A stretch of DNA of 64,000 nucleotides from Mesobacillus jeotgali (GTDB lineage: Bacteria > Bacillota > Bacilli > Bacillales > Cytobacillaceae). The position numbers and the translations under genes were made by a program. Positions within the stretch are counted from its first letter, which is position 1, and each line of letters opens with the position of its first letter. Below are positions 40,305-50,043 of the stretch, in pieces. A model generated the notes under the pieces. That model made no database searches and had not been told where the DNA came from. It saw only the letters and a program-made list of their open reading frames with translations. The stretch is from the NCBI RefSeq assembly GCF_900166585.1, contig NZ_FVZC01000009.1, positions 930,001 to 994,000 of the forward strand, given 5' to 3'.

Positions 40305-40793
40305 ATGTTTTTAGGATTACTGTTTGCATTAATCGCGGGGTGTCTTGTCGGCCTGCAAAATATTTTCAACAGCAAGGTCAATGAAAAGGCGGGTTCGTGG
40401 GTGACTACAGCAATTGTACTGGGAATAGGCTTTTTGGCTTCCTTCTTCCTTGGCTTTCTGTTTGAGGGTAAAGAACTTTTTAATCTGACGAATATCCAGT
40501 GGTGGCACTGGTTTAGCGGATTGCTGGGAATTGGTGTGGTTACTGGTATAGTACAGGCGATCAAGTTTCTCGGTCCTACCTTTGCAATTTCCATAGTATT
40601 GACTTCTCAGCTAGGGTTCGCTGTTTTATGGGATTCACTTGGCTGGTTGGGGCTGGAGAAGGTCCCTTTAACCGAAAAACAGTTATTAGGAGTACTAATC
40701 ATTATAGCAGGAGTCATTGTTTTCAAATGGAGTGAGGGAGCAGGAGCTGAAAAAGCACCTGTTTCCAGGAATAAAAAAGCAGAAGTACTGTAA
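40305..40793 (+). CDS. YdcZ/DUF606-family DMT transporter, second subunit
   Basis: 162-aa partner of the 39145 product: LIAGCLVGLQNIFNSKVNEK, GVVTGIVQAIKFLGPTFAIS and a last helix LLGVLIIIAGVIVFKW. The C-terminal tail is basic. ATG at 40305 follows AGGGGGATATGAT. Closes the operon before a strong terminator. Confidence 0.85.
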   Translation: MFLGLLFALIAGCLVGLQNIFNSKVNEKAGSWVTTAIVLGIGFLASFFLGFLFEGKELFNLTNIQWWHWFSGLLGIGVVTGIVQAIKFLGPTFAISIVLTSQLGFAVLWDSLGWLGLEKVPLTEKQLLGVLIIIAGVIVFKWSEGAGAEKAPVSRNKKAEVL

Positions 40794-40818
40794 GCGTGAA
40801 ATCAATAAGGAAAATTTT

Positions 40819-40850
40819 GCACGGCAGTTCTGATACTGCCGTGTTTTTTT
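40819..40850 (+). terminator. terminator of the YdcZ/Crp operon
   Basis: CACGGCAGT pairs with ACTGCCGTG over a 6-nt loop, followed by TTTTTTTG. Confidence 0.85.
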
Positions 40851-40969
40851 GTCTTCATGAGACAGGCGGCAATTCTATTTACTGATGGTGTACTTAAATT
40901 ATTATTTATAAATAAAAACATGATATAATCTAAAACAGAAAAAACCGAACTATTCTAGGAGCTGAAATA

Positions 40970-41797
40970 GTGAATTCAATCGATAGATTTTCGAAATACC
41001 TTATTGAAAATGCAGAAGCAATCAGCAGAGAAATAACTGAATATAATTTAAAAAAAATTGAAATAGAGCTGCCTGTTGAGCTTATCTCAGAATCCATACA
41101 GACAAATACAGAGTTTTTACAGTTCCTTGGTGAGACACTTAATCTGTCAAAAGAGTCGGTATCAGAAAAGTTCATTCAGTGGTATGAACAAAAACAGCTG
41201 AAACAAAAGAATTTTAAGTATGCAGCAGATGAACTTGAGAGTATCATGAAGCCGTATGCAGAGACTCGATTGCAGTTGAATGAAATGCTGACGAAGGTTT
41301 CAGTCAGCGAGGAGCTTTCCACTGAGAAAGTCGTATTCGTGAATAATCGAGTGAGCTATTTGCTTGATTTAAGCATTACTGAAACGATTATCGAGCGTGA
41401 AAAACTATCGAGAGAATTAAACAATAAGAACCAAAAAATTATCACCGAGCTGTCTTCGCCAATTGTCCCGATTGAAAAAGACACGGCGATACTGCCGCTT
41501 ATTGGCGAATTCGATTTTGAACGCAGTGACTATATCTTAACTCATGTTATCCCAAAAATCAGTGAACTGAGAATTAAAACTCTGATCATCGACTTTTCCG
41601 GAATTGCAACGATTGATGGCGAAATCGCAGCCCGAATCTTCAATATTAATAAAGTCCTGAGATTGATTGGAATCGAAACCATGTTGACGGGTATACGGGC
41701 AGATCTTGCGATAGATGTTATTAATACAGGAATTGACTTTTCAAAATTGACTACCTATGGAACTGTGCAGCAGGCAATTATAGCGAACAAGGCATAG
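40970..41797 (+). CDS. RsbR-type stressosome protein, second paralogue
   Basis: 275 aa: an N-terminal helical sensor domain (about 1-150) like the non-heme globin fold of RsbR proteins, and a C-terminal STAS domain (about 160-275). The Thr171-equivalent position is Ser in ELSSPIVPI; the Thr205-equivalent is Gly (TIDGEIA), so the second phosphosite is missing, as in the 37970 paralogue. GTG at 40970 follows AGGAGCTGAAATA. Single gene followed by a terminator and a 21-bp repeat tract. Confidence 0.85.
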   Translation: MNSIDRFSKYLIENAEAISREITEYNLKKIEIELPVELISESIQTNTEFLQFLGETLNLSKESVSEKFIQWYEQKQLKQKNFKYAADELESIMKPYAETRLQLNEMLTKVSVSEELSTEKVVFVNNRVSYLLDLSITETIIEREKLSRELNNKNQKIITELSSPIVPIEKDTAILPLIGEFDFERSDYILTHVIPKISELRIKTLIIDFSGIATIDGEIAARIFNINKVLRLIGIETMLTGIRADLAIDVINTGIDFSKLTTYGTVQQAIIANKA

Positions 41798-41828
41798 TAA
41801 GGGCAGGAAACACAAAATCTTGGTTGGA

Positions 41829-41860
41829 ACTGGATGGTCAATGGCTATCCAGTTTTTTAA
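41829..41860 (+). terminator. terminator of the second RsbR-type gene
   Basis: AACTGGAT pairs with ATCCAGTT around a 9-nt loop, followed by TTTT and a second T-run. Confidence 0.75.
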
Positions 41861-41912
41861 TTTTTTCACTAGAATTCCGTGTACCAATCAAGATCATTCG
41901 CAGGGTGACTTG

Positions 41913-42040
41913 TTTAATCTGCAAATATAAAGATTTGTTCTCAATAAACCGGTATTTCTTCGTAAAAAACTGGGTTTATTTGGTAAATGCAGGTATTTGT
42001 TCGCAAAAAACCATAATTTATTCGCATAATGGAAATCCTT
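41913..42040. repeat. 21-bp-period repeat tract (6 units)
   Basis: TTTGTTC, TTTATTC or a variant begins at 41913, 41934, 41955, 41975, 41996 and 42017: five steps of 21, 21, 20, 21 and 21 bp. Units look like TTTGTTCNCAATAAACCNGT. It follows a terminator, as the other two tracts do. Confidence 0.75.
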
Positions 42041-42106
42041 GGGTTTTTTTGAAGGGACAGGAAACCTTTTTCCGCTTAAAACGTAATAGGAGTATGGAGG
42101 TGTCAA

Positions 42107-42607
42107 ATGATGAAGCTTACTCGATTAATGTTATCATTGCTTTTATTGGTAGTACTTTTGTTCGTCGCTGGCTGCTCTTCAACTGTTAAGTCAACATCTA
42201 AGGATCCAAACATGACCGCTATTAAGACCGTTTTAGAACACCAATTCACGGGACCAGATTCAGAATTTATAGAAGGAACGGAGAATACCGAAAAACTTGA
42301 AGAATATTATGAAAAACGGTATAAATCTTATTTTACCGAAGAAAGGTATAACAGCTTTATCGCAGCCAGTGCCTACACATATGTCCTTTTGGCATACAAT
42401 AATGACAAGGAGATAAAGGCTGAAAAAGTGGATGTACGAACAGAAGAAGGCTGGTATCATTTTAATGTGACCGTATCGTACGGTGAGGCCGGAAACGGAC
42501 AAAATTCTGCTGAGGTTACAGGAAAAGCGAAAATCAACGATGATGGCAAAATCACTAATGTTCAATACTTAAATGATGGTGGATTAACCAGTAATTTGGA
42601 AAATTAA
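42107..42607 (+). CDS. lipoprotein of unknown function
   Basis: 166-aa lipoprotein: long hydrophobic signal with lipobox FVAGCSS. The mature domain is small alpha/beta (TAIKTVLEHQFTGPDSEFIE, EEYYEKRYKSYFTEERYNSF, then strands ending KITNVQYLNDGG). Similar lipoproteins are common in Bacillus with no known role. ATG at 42107 follows GGAGGTGTCAA. Single gene with its own strong terminator. Confidence 0.75.
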   Translation: MMKLTRLMLSLLLLVVLLFVAGCSSTVKSTSKDPNMTAIKTVLEHQFTGPDSEFIEGTENTEKLEEYYEKRYKSYFTEERYNSFIAASAYTYVLLAYNNDKEIKAEKVDVRTEEGWYHFNVTVSYGEAGNGQNSAEVTGKAKINDDGKITNVQYLNDGGLTSNLEN

Positions 42608-42621
42608 ACGATTCATTTGGA

Positions 42622-42670
42622 ACTGCACCCTGGATGCTAGACAGTCTGCCTAACATCCAGGGTGCAGTTT
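42622..42670 (+). terminator. 14-bp hairpin terminator
   Basis: CTGCACCCTGGATG (42622-42635) pairs perfectly with CATCCAGGGTGCAG (42653-42666), followed by TTTG. Confidence 0.75.
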
Positions 42671-42738
42671 GTTGTTTGCGATAATTTTAAAAAGGGAACT
42701 TCTATTATGAAGATCGGTTAAGGGAGGAAGAAAACTAG

Positions 42739-43473
42739 ATGATCGAAAACAAAACAAAGGCAAAAAACGTGATCCTTCCGATCCTTTTGGTTGCAGCGGG
42801 CTTGGGAACCTCTATTGCCTTTCTCTATTTATTCACAGAGCTGGCGGAAGAAATGCTGGAATCCGAGGTTAAAAGGTTTGATGACAGCATCATTCAATTC
42901 TTCCATCGTATTCAAACGGATGTATTAGATGTAATTATGTTTTTATTCACCGAAGCAGGGTCCGTTTGGTTTTTGACCATATTTTCGTTCACGGTCATTT
43001 CCTTTCTATGGTTAAAAAAGAAGGACAAATGGAGTATCCTGTTTTTCATTATCGGAATCGGCGGCGGAGGACTCCTGACAAAACTTTTAAAATACTATTA
43101 TAGCAGGGAACGCCCGTCCATCAACGAAACCATTGATGCGATAGGCTACAGCTTTCCCAGCGGCCATTCCATGGGTTCTCTTATATTTTACGGATTCATG
43201 AGCTATTTCCTGTTCCGTTCCAACCTAAGAAAAAGAATCAAATGGATCACCCTTTTTTTATGTGGTGTATTGATTGTTTTCATCGGTACAAGCCGCATCT
43301 ATCTTGGAGCACATTATCCAAGCGACGTCATTGCCGGCTATCTGGCAGGAAGCATCTGGCTGATCCTCTGTATCCTTGCCTTGGAATATGTGAAGTGGAG
43401 AAGTGCTTCACAAAGAAAACCGATTAAAGCATTCAGGGAGTTTATTGGGAAACAATTGAGTAGTAAGATTTAG
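42739..43473 (+). CDS. PAP2-family membrane phosphatase
   Basis: 244-aa six-helix membrane phosphatase. The three PAP2 motifs are complete: KYYYSRERPS (motif 1), SFPSGHSMGS (motif 2 with the acid His) and SRIYLGAHYPSDV (motif 3 with the nucleophile His). These enzymes hydrolyse lipid phosphates such as undecaprenyl pyrophosphate or phosphatidylglycerol phosphate; the actual substrate is not evident. Active site faces outward. ATG at 42739 follows AGGGAGGAAGAAAACTAG. Single gene. Confidence 0.92.
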   Translation: MIENKTKAKNVILPILLVAAGLGTSIAFLYLFTELAEEMLESEVKRFDDSIIQFFHRIQTDVLDVIMFLFTEAGSVWFLTIFSFTVISFLWLKKKDKWSILFFIIGIGGGGLLTKLLKYYYSRERPSINETIDAIGYSFPSGHSMGSLIFYGFMSYFLFRSNLRKRIKWITLFLCGVLIVFIGTSRIYLGAHYPSDVIAGYLAGSIWLILCILALEYVKWRSASQRKPIKAFREFIGKQLSSKI

Positions 43474-43557
43474 GTTAACCAAATTGAGTGCACTCCAGGA
43501 AGCTGGATCTATCGTAGAGAAAAACAGCTGTGCATTCAGGATGAATGATTATCATAC

Positions 43558-43592
43558 AAAAGGCCAGTCTATTTATGTTAGACTGGCCTTTC
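43558..43592. terminator. bidirectional terminator between PAP2 and gabD genes
   Basis: AAAGGCCAGTCT pairs with AGACTGGCCTTT around a 9-10-nt loop. Confidence 0.85.
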
Positions 43593-43594
43593 TT

Positions 43595-45013
43595 CTATAA
43601 CCCTAATGAAATGTATTTGACTTCTAAAAATTCTTCGATGCCATAATGGCCGCCTTCACGTCCAAGTCCGCTTTGTTTAAAACCTCCGAATGGAACTTGC
43701 GGAGTGGAAGGGAGACCATCATTAAGTCCGATGATTCCATATTCAAGTGCCTCTGTAATACGGATGCCCCTTGAAATATTTTCGGTAAACACATAGGCTG
43801 CAAGACCGAAGATCGAATCATTAGCGCGTTCGATTGCTTCTTCTTCAGTCTTGAAGGTTGTAATAGGTGCTACAGGGCCAAAGGTTTCCTCTGACATGCA
43901 AAGCATATCATCATTAACATTCGTAATGACAGTCGGAGCAAAAAATTGATCCTTGACCAGCTCGCCGCCAGTTGCGACTCTGGCACCTTTTTCAATAGCA
44001 TCCTGAATATGTCTTTGCACCTTTTCAACCGCTGCGTCATCGATTAGTGGACCGATATCGACACTTCCTTCAAGTCCATTTCCTACACGAAGCTGCTCGA
44101 CCTTTTCTATAAACTTACTTGTGAATGCATCTGCTATACTCTCATGTACATAGATTCTGTTGGAGCAGACACAAGTCTGCCCGGCATTCCGGAACTTTGC
44201 GGAGATGACACCGTCGACCGCCTTCTCAAGGTTAGCGTCGTCCATTACAATCACGGGAGCATGCCCGCCGAGTTCAAGGGAAACCTTCTTTACCGTGTCT
44301 GCAGAACCACGCATCAGCAATTTGCCCACTTCGGTTGATCCGGTAAATGTCAGTTTTCTGACGCGTGTATCCTCAAGCCATACCTTGCCGATATCCTGTG
44401 CATTCCCGGTAACAATATTGATAACTCCCTTTGGGAATCCTGCTTTTTCTGCAAGCTCTGCAAGCTTGAAGGCAGTGAGGGGACTTTGTTCTGCAGGCTT
44501 TACTACAACCGTGCAGCCTGCCGCTAAGGCTGGTCCGACTTTTCTTGTAATCATGGCAGCAGGGAAGTTCCAAGGGGTTATGGCCGCAACAACACCGACT
44601 GGCTGTTTTTGGACGAATAACCGTTTGTCTCTTCCTGTAGCGGGTATGGTTTCCCCGTATATTCTCTTTCCTTCTTCTGCATACCACGAAAAGAATCCGT
44701 TAGCATAAGTAATCTCACCCAGGGCTTCCTTTAAAGGCTTACCTTGTTCCATGGTGAGTGTTGTCGCCAGATCTTCCTTATTCTCATTAATCAAATGATG
44801 CCATTTCCAAATGAGTTCCGCTCGTTCATAAGCTGAGTACTGGGACCAAATTTTGAAGGCTTCATACGCTGCATCTGCGGCGAGTTTCGCTTCTTCAGCC
44901 CCGCCATTAGGCACGGTTGCGATTTTTTCTAATGTTGCAGGATTGATGACGTCAAAGGTCTCGAGCTCTTTTCCTGTCCATTCTCCATTGATGAATAATG
45001 AATAGTTTTCCAA
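43595..45013 (-). CDS. gabD: succinate-semialdehyde dehydrogenase GabD
   Basis: 472-aa aldehyde dehydrogenase that oxidises succinate semialdehyde to succinate in GABA breakdown. Catalytic residues are in LELGGHAPVI (Glu247) and GQTCVCSNRIYV (Cys281); the NAD(P) fold has FTGSTEVG; PWNFPAAMITRK and the closing PFGGFKQSGLGREGG are typical of GabD/SSADH. The CVC pair matches members whose activity is redox-sensitive. No GABA transaminase or permease gene is nearby, so assignment to this substrate rests on family resemblance. ATG at 45013 follows AGGGAGGGATTAC. Confidence 0.9.
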   Translation of the reverse strand: MENYSLFINGEWTGKELETFDVINPATLEKIATVPNGGAEEAKLAADAAYEAFKIWSQYSAYERAELIWKWHHLINENKEDLATTLTMEQGKPLKEALGEITYANGFFSWYAEEGKRIYGETIPATGRDKRLFVQKQPVGVVAAITPWNFPAAMITRKVGPALAAGCTVVVKPAEQSPLTAFKLAELAEKAGFPKGVINIVTGNAQDIGKVWLEDTRVRKLTFTGSTEVGKLLMRGSADTVKKVSLELGGHAPVIVMDDANLEKAVDGVISAKFRNAGQTCVCSNRIYVHESIADAFTSKFIEKVEQLRVGNGLEGSVDIGPLIDDAAVEKVQRHIQDAIEKGARVATGGELVKDQFFAPTVITNVNDDMLCMSEETFGPVAPITTFKTEEEAIERANDSIFGLAAYVFTENISRGIRITEALEYGIIGLNDGLPSTPQVPFGGFKQSGLGREGGHYGIEEFLEVKYISLGL

Positions 45014-45489
45014 TGTAATCCCTCCCTAAAACTTTATCAGGCCGTTTTTCCCCAGCGGATAGAACCTGATCTCGGAATATAAAGTTCTATGTTTCTTGCC
45101 TTCCTTAAAACCATCGGCAACCTGCATGACAGCTCACATAGGATGATACTGGCCACTTCATGTAAAAGATATGGTAATTCGTCTGCCAAAGAATTAAGTG
45201 GGTCTTGTTTCGATTATAATTTATTTTTTCTCTTTTGAGTATTTATGTACACCGCGGATACTTCTTGTTTTTTATCCTAAACCTAGCTTTATCCATAAAA
45301 AAGTTTCATCATAAAGTGAAAAGGTTGGTAAATGGTAAAACGACGGGTTATCATCCGAGGAACGCAGTGATCGAAAAAGGAATCATTTTTTTTGACCATT
45401 TTTAAAGTCTTTTGGGCGGAGATGTAGAATGCCAAAAATACCTACCTGTTCCTTCTAATAGCAGGAAGGTTCAGTGATTAGCTTAATAA
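45014..45489. other. intergenic region without a recognisable gene
   Basis: No convincing ORF, RNA or repeat seen. It must hold the gabD promoter on the minus strand. Confidence 0.4.
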
Positions 45490-45518
45490 TTGGTTAAAGG
45501 AGTGATATTCAGTATAAT
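45490..45518 (+). promoter_or_regulatory. sigma-A-type promoter of the PBP gene
   Basis: TTGGTT (45490-45495), 17-bp spacer, TATAAT (45513-45518). The leader to the ATG at 45595 is about 70 nt. Confidence 0.65.
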
Positions 45519-45594
45519 AATTTAGTACTTTTGTATAGAGAAATATCCATGTTCATGGATTAGGGAAGATAGGTGGCAGACAACGGTGGGAAGA

Positions 45595-47697
45595 ATGGAA
45601 AGAAGGCAGCAAAGAAAGTCAACAATGAAGGTTCTTGGCTTTTTAAAAAGCAAAAGCATGAGGTTGAGGATTTTAGGTATTAGTCTGGCTGTTTTAATAA
45701 TTGGTCTTCTATTTTTAAACATAATGATTTGGACCAGTGATGTGAGCAAGCTTGAGGAACCTGCTCCCCGGCCTACGATCATTTTTGATCAGAATGATGC
45801 TATCGCAAGCAAAGTAGCTGGCTCTAACATCGAGGGAGTAACAATAGAACAAATACCGGAACACCTCATTCAAGCGGTTATTTCCACTGAGGACCAAAGG
45901 TTCTATAAGCATGATGGAATCAACTATTTTGCAATAGCTAAAGCCCTCGTACAGAATACATTGCAAGGTGAAATAGTCTCTGGCGGCAGTACGCTTACAC
46001 AGCAGCTGGCGAAAAATGCTTTTTTGACACAGGAACGCACTTATACCAGAAAGTTTAAAGAACTGATTTTCACCAAAAAAATCGAACAGAAATACTCCAA
46101 AGACGAAATTATGGAACGCTACTTAAACCAGATTTATTTTGGCGAGGGTGCCTGGGGAATACAGCGGGCGGCTCAAACGTATTTCGGCAAGGATGCAAGT
46201 GAATTGACATTAAGTGAATCAGCGATCATAGCGGGATTAATAAAGGCTCCGTCGCTTTTATCTCCTTTTAAAGATATGGATAAATCCATTGAGCGCAGAG
46301 ATATTGTGCTAACATTAATGAAAAATGAAGGCTATATCAGTCAACAGGAGCTGGAACAGGCAAAAGAACAGCAAATTGTTCTGCAGGGGAAGAAGATTGA
46401 TGATTACAAAGGAAAATACCCTTATTATGTTGACCATATTATCAATGAAGCAACTAAGAAATATGGTCTTTCAGAAAATGAAATTCTTTCTGGTGGCCTG
46501 CGAATTTATACCGAATTGAATCCTGAAATCCAAACGGCAGTCGAAGAAACATACAGTGATAAAAGTTTGTTTCCGGAAAGCCAGCCGGATCAGCTAATTC
46601 AGAGCGGGGCTATTTTTATCAATCCGAAAACAGGCGGGATATCTGCGCTGGTTGGCGGCAGGGGGGAATACACTTTTAGAGGATTCAATCATGCAACCCA
46701 GCTGAAGCGTCAGCCTGGTTCTGCAATGAAGCCATTAGCCGTGTATACTCCTGCCCTTGAACAAGGGTACGAGATGTTTGATATGCTCCAGGATTCTCCT
46801 ATTAATATAGAAGGCTATCAACCAATGAATTTTGATAAGCAGTTCCGCGGAGAGGTGACGATGTACGATGCGCTGGTAAATTCCTATAATGTACCGCCTG
46901 TATGGCTGCTTAATAAAATGGGGATTAAGTATGGAGTCAATGCGGTCGAGCGTTTCGGCATAAAATTAGGGGAAGAGGATTATAAGCTTGGTTTGGCACT
47001 TGGCGGAATGGATGAAGGTGTATCGCCGTTATTGATGGCCCAGGCCTTTACCGCTTTTCCTAATAAGGGAAAAATGACAGAGGCTCATTCAATCAAAAGG
47101 ATAGAAGATGCTGAAGGAAATGTGGTTGGAAAATGGCATAATAACGCAACCAAGGTCACCGATGAGAAGGTAGCTGACAAAATAACTTATATGCTTAAAG
47201 GTGTCATCGAGGAGGGGACAGGCAAAACCGCTGGTGTAGAGGGCTGGGACATTGCTGGTAAAACGGGAACAACTGAAGTCCCATTTGCAGACAACGGAGG
47301 AACCAAGGATCATTGGTTTGTCGGATACTCTCCAGAAATTGTTGGTGCTGTCTGGATGGGGTACGACAAGACGGATGAAAGCCACTTTTTGACAGAATCA
47401 AGCAGTTCAACAGTTACGGTAATTTTCAAAGAAATTTTTTCAAAGTCCATCAATCAGCTTTCCAAAAAGCAGTTTGATTTATCGTCCATTCAAAAACAGA
47501 TAAATGAACAGAAGAAAAAAGAGGAACAGGCTGAAAAGAAAAGGGAAGAAGAAGAGAAGAGGAGAGAGAAAGAAGAGGAGAAGAGAGAGAAAGAACTGGA
47601 AAAGAAAAACAAGGGAGATGAGAAGAAAAGAGAAAAAGCGGAGAAGAAAAAGGAGAAGGAAGACAAGAAGAAAGATAAAGGAAAGAAAGATGATTAG
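45595..47697 (+). CDS. class A penicillin-binding protein (transglycosylase/transpeptidase)
   Basis: 700-aa bifunctional cell-wall synthase of the PBP1A type. Membrane helix at about 27-48; glycosyltransferase domain with the catalytic Glu in STEDQRFYKHDG (about residue 99), then GGSTLTQQLAKNAF and the KEL/KKIEQKYSKDEIMERYLN stretch; transpeptidase domain with SAMKP (SxxK), SYN and KTGTT. The last 85 residues are almost only Lys, Glu and Arg, a long charged tail outside the wall that could bind polymers or DNA. Closest in size to B. subtilis PbpG/Pbp2D-type enzymes, but I do not assign a name. ATG at 45595 follows GGTGGGAAGA. Confidence 0.93.
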   Translation: MERRQQRKSTMKVLGFLKSKSMRLRILGISLAVLIIGLLFLNIMIWTSDVSKLEEPAPRPTIIFDQNDAIASKVAGSNIEGVTIEQIPEHLIQAVISTEDQRFYKHDGINYFAIAKALVQNTLQGEIVSGGSTLTQQLAKNAFLTQERTYTRKFKELIFTKKIEQKYSKDEIMERYLNQIYFGEGAWGIQRAAQTYFGKDASELTLSESAIIAGLIKAPSLLSPFKDMDKSIERRDIVLTLMKNEGYISQQELEQAKEQQIVLQGKKIDDYKGKYPYYVDHIINEATKKYGLSENEILSGGLRIYTELNPEIQTAVEETYSDKSLFPESQPDQLIQSGAIFINPKTGGISALVGGRGEYTFRGFNHATQLKRQPGSAMKPLAVYTPALEQGYEMFDMLQDSPINIEGYQPMNFDKQFRGEVTMYDALVNSYNVPPVWLLNKMGIKYGVNAVERFGIKLGEEDYKLGLALGGMDEGVSPLLMAQAFTAFPNKGKMTEAHSIKRIEDAEGNVVGKWHNNATKVTDEKVADKITYMLKGVIEEGTGKTAGVEGWDIAGKTGTTEVPFADNGGTKDHWFVGYSPEIVGAVWMGYDKTDESHFLTESSSSTVTVIFKEIFSKSINQLSKKQFDLSSIQKQINEQKKKEEQAEKKREEEEKRREKEEEKREKELEKKNKGDEKKREKAEKKKEKEDKKKDKGKKDD

Positions 47698-47729
47698 AAG
47701 CAAGGGGATGTTCCCTTTGCTTTTTTTGT
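47698..47729 (+). terminator. terminator of the PBP gene
   Basis: AGCAAGGGGA pairs with TCCCTTTGCT (one wobble), followed by seven T. It abuts the stop codon. Confidence 0.75.
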
Positions 47730-47902
47730 GTATTATCCAGCGCCCCTTACTGGCCCTTATATATTGGGGAGGGAGTTGTAAATAAGCAGGAATAGTGTTT
47801 AATTAAGGCTAAACATAAGGTTATCTGGAAAACAGAAATCAAGATGCATTGATTTAAAGGATATAGCAATAGATTAATGTATAAATAGGGATAGGAAGTT
47901 CA

Positions 47903-47985
47903 TATTAAAATATCAGGTGAATAAAAAGATCGAGCGAATAAAAAAATCGAGTGAAGAACTCAATTGGCTCCTCACTCGATCCCTT
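47903..47985. repeat. 17-bp-period repeat merging into the terminator of the pxp operon
   Basis: ATTAAAA or GAATAAAA-type motifs recur every 17 bp (47903, 47920, 47937, with GTGAAGAA at the next step). The last units, ATCGAGTGAAGA with TCCTCACTCGAT, form a hairpin with a T-run on the minus strand, which terminates ycsI. Nothing else is seen in 47730-47902. Confidence 0.55.
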
Positions 47986-47997
47986 TTAATTTAATAA

Positions 47998-48789
47998 TTA
48001 TAGTATGCTGAATTGTTCATTCTTTAAATCTGTAATAAACATATGTCCCGGCGCATGAGTGATCATAATATCAGGCTTCACATGCATGGCGACTGCCTGC
48101 GGTGTTACTCCACAGGCCCAGAAAACGGGCACTTCGCCTTCTCTAATGGTCACTTTGTCCCCAAAATCAGGATTGTTAAGATCGGGTATTCCAATTGCTT
48201 CAGGATTCCCAATATGAACCGGAGCTCCGTGTACGGAAGGGAATCGGCTAGTAACCTGGACTGCGCGGATGGCATCCTTCTCTGTCATCGGGCGCATGCT
48301 GACGACGGTCGGCCCTTCAAATCTCCCGGCCTTTACTGTCGGGATCGTCGTTTTATACATTGGTACATTGCAGCCTTCCTCAATATGACGGATTGGTATG
48401 TCATTTTTCAATAAAGCTTCTTCGAAAGTGAAACTGCAGCCGATCAGAAAACCTACCATGGAATCATCCCATAGCTCTGTCACATCTGTTAACTCTTCAG
48501 TAAAAATACCGTTCCGATAAACTCTGTATTTAGGTATATCAGTTCTAAGGTCTGCAGAGGGTGCAGCTAAGGCAGGCACTGGTGAACCTGGCATGGTGAC
48601 ATCGATGATTGGACAGGGCTTCGGGTTCCGCTGACAGAACAGGAGGAACTCAAATGCAAGGTCCTTCGGGAGAACTGCGAGATTCGCCTGAATATAACCA
48701 TGTGCCAGACCGGATGTAGGCTTGAGCCACTGGTTCTGGCGGATGATTCCTCGTACTTCAGCTGGTGCTATTGCTTCTTTGGTACTCAT
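47998..48789 (-). CDS. ycsI: YcsI, putative hydro-lyase (DUF1445)
   Basis: 263-aa cytosolic enzyme of the DUF1445/D-glutamate cyclase-like family. Signatures: [50 protein letters not shown], and the C-terminal [14 protein letters not shown] eukaryotic relative turns D-glutamate into 5-oxoproline, which fits its place at the end of a 5-oxoprolinase operon. The exact bacterial reaction is not proven. ATG at 48789; 23 bp after ycsG. Confidence 0.9.
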   Translation of the reverse strand: MSTKEAIAPAEVRGIIRQNQWLKPTSGLAHGYIQANLAVLPKDLAFEFLLFCQRNPKPCPIIDVTMPGSPVPALAAPSADLRTDIPKYRVYRNGIFTEELTDVTELWDDSMVGFLIGCSFTFEEALLKNDIPIRHIEEGCNVPMYKTTIPTVKAGRFEGPTVVSMRPMTEKDAIRAVQVTSRFPSVHGAPVHIGNPEAIGIPDLNNPDFGDKVTIREGEVPVFWACGVTPQAVAMHVKPDIMITHAPGHMFITDLKNEQFSIL

Positions 48790-48812
48790 GAATCTGAACC
48801 TCCAATTCTTAA

Positions 48813-50003
48813 TTATTTAAATAGCTGAGGTATGCCATTGATCAATGTGTATCCGCCCATAAGTGCCATGGCAACAACAATGATGACTCCGAAGATTGTC
48901 ATCCAGATTGGATGCTTATAGTCACCGACAATTTTGGTCTTGTAAGCGGCAATCAGCATCACACCTAATGCAATTGGAAGAATCAGGCCATTAACGGAAC
49001 CAACAAGGACAAGAATTTTTACCGGCTTTCCAATTAAAACAAATACTAGAGTAGAAATGGCTATGAAGGCAACAATCGTACCATTATGATATTTATTCAC
49101 TGTCTTGCTAAGTGTCTGGATAAACGAAACCGAGGTATACGCAGCACCAACCACGGAGGTAACCGCAGCAGCCCACATGACAACGCCGAAGATTTTATAT
49201 CCAACATTGCCTGCAGCAAGCTTGAAGACGGAAGCAGGCGGATTTGCCGGATCGATTGCAAGACCCTGGGCTACGATTCCAAGAGCAGCCAGGAACAGGA
49301 AAATCCTCATAATTGATGCAATCCCGATAGCACTGACAGCGCTTCTGGTTACATCTGGAAGGGACTCCCGGCCTTTGACACCCGCATCCAGTAAACGGTG
49401 TCCTCCAGCAAAGGTAATATAGCCTCCAACCGTTCCGCCTACCAGTGTCACGATTGCAAGAAGGTCGATTTTATCAGGTGCGAACGTTTTTACAACAGCT
49501 TCCCCAACAGGCGGATTGGCTGTGAACATTACAAAAATAGTTAAAGCAATCATGACAAAGCCCATAATTTGAGCAAATCTGTCCATTGCCTTGCCTGCCT
49601 CGCGGACGAGGAAGATCCCAATCGCCACAATCCCGCTCAATAGAGCACCTGTCTCGGCTGACAGGCCGAACAAGACGTTTACTCCAAGACCAGCTCCGGC
49701 GATGTTGCCAATATTGAAGGCAAGTCCACCGGCCACAATCAGGATTGCAAGAAAATGCCCCAATCCAGGCAGGACGTCATTGGCAATATCCTGGGCACGC
49801 TTCTCGGATACGGCAATAATCCTCCAGATGTTCATCTGGGCACCAATATCGATGATTATTGAAATTAAAATAACAAATCCAAAGCTTGCCATTAGTGATT
49901 GTGTAAATACGGTTGTCTGAGTCAGGAACCCGGGACCAATTGCCGACGTTGCCATCAGGAATGCTGCACCAAGCAGCAAACTGGCGGTTGATTTTTTCTC
50001 CAT
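48813..50003 (-). CDS. ycsG: YcsG, NRAMP-family transporter
   Basis: 396-aa membrane protein with 11 helices, of the NRAMP superfamily branch linked to pxp operons. [16 protein letters not shown] sits at the unwound first helix; classic metal-binding DPGN and MPH motifs are not intact, so a substrate other than manganese, such as an organic acid (5-oxoproline), is possible (inference). Fourth gene of the operon, 40 bp after pxpA. ATG at 50003. Confidence 0.85.
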   Translation of the reverse strand: MEKKSTASLLLGAAFLMATSAIGPGFLTQTTVFTQSLMASFGFVILISIIIDIGAQMNIWRIIAVSEKRAQDIANDVLPGLGHFLAILIVAGGLAFNIGNIAGAGLGVNVLFGLSAETGALLSGIVAIGIFLVREAGKAMDRFAQIMGFVMIALTIFVMFTANPPVGEAVVKTFAPDKIDLLAIVTLVGGTVGGYITFAGGHRLLDAGVKGRESLPDVTRSAVSAIGIASIMRIFLFLAALGIVAQGLAIDPANPPASVFKLAAGNVGYKIFGVVMWAAAVTSVVGAAYTSVSFIQTLSKTVNKYHNGTIVAFIAISTLVFVLIGKPVKILVLVGSVNGLILPIALGVMLIAAYKTKIVGDYKHPIWMTIFGVIIVVAMALMGGYTLINGIPQLFK

Positions 50004-50043
50004 AATTACCCCCTAAATGGTTTGTTTAATTAACATTATTCTG

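Noticed and set aside
44160..44708. 182-aa plus-strand ORF inside gabD
   Set aside because: Shadow frame of a complete and well-conserved dehydrogenase gene; no site for translation.
47479..47703. Hydrophobic minus-strand ORF
   Set aside because: It is the antisense of the Lys/Glu-rich PBP tail, where AAG/GAG codons read backwards as Leu/Phe codons.
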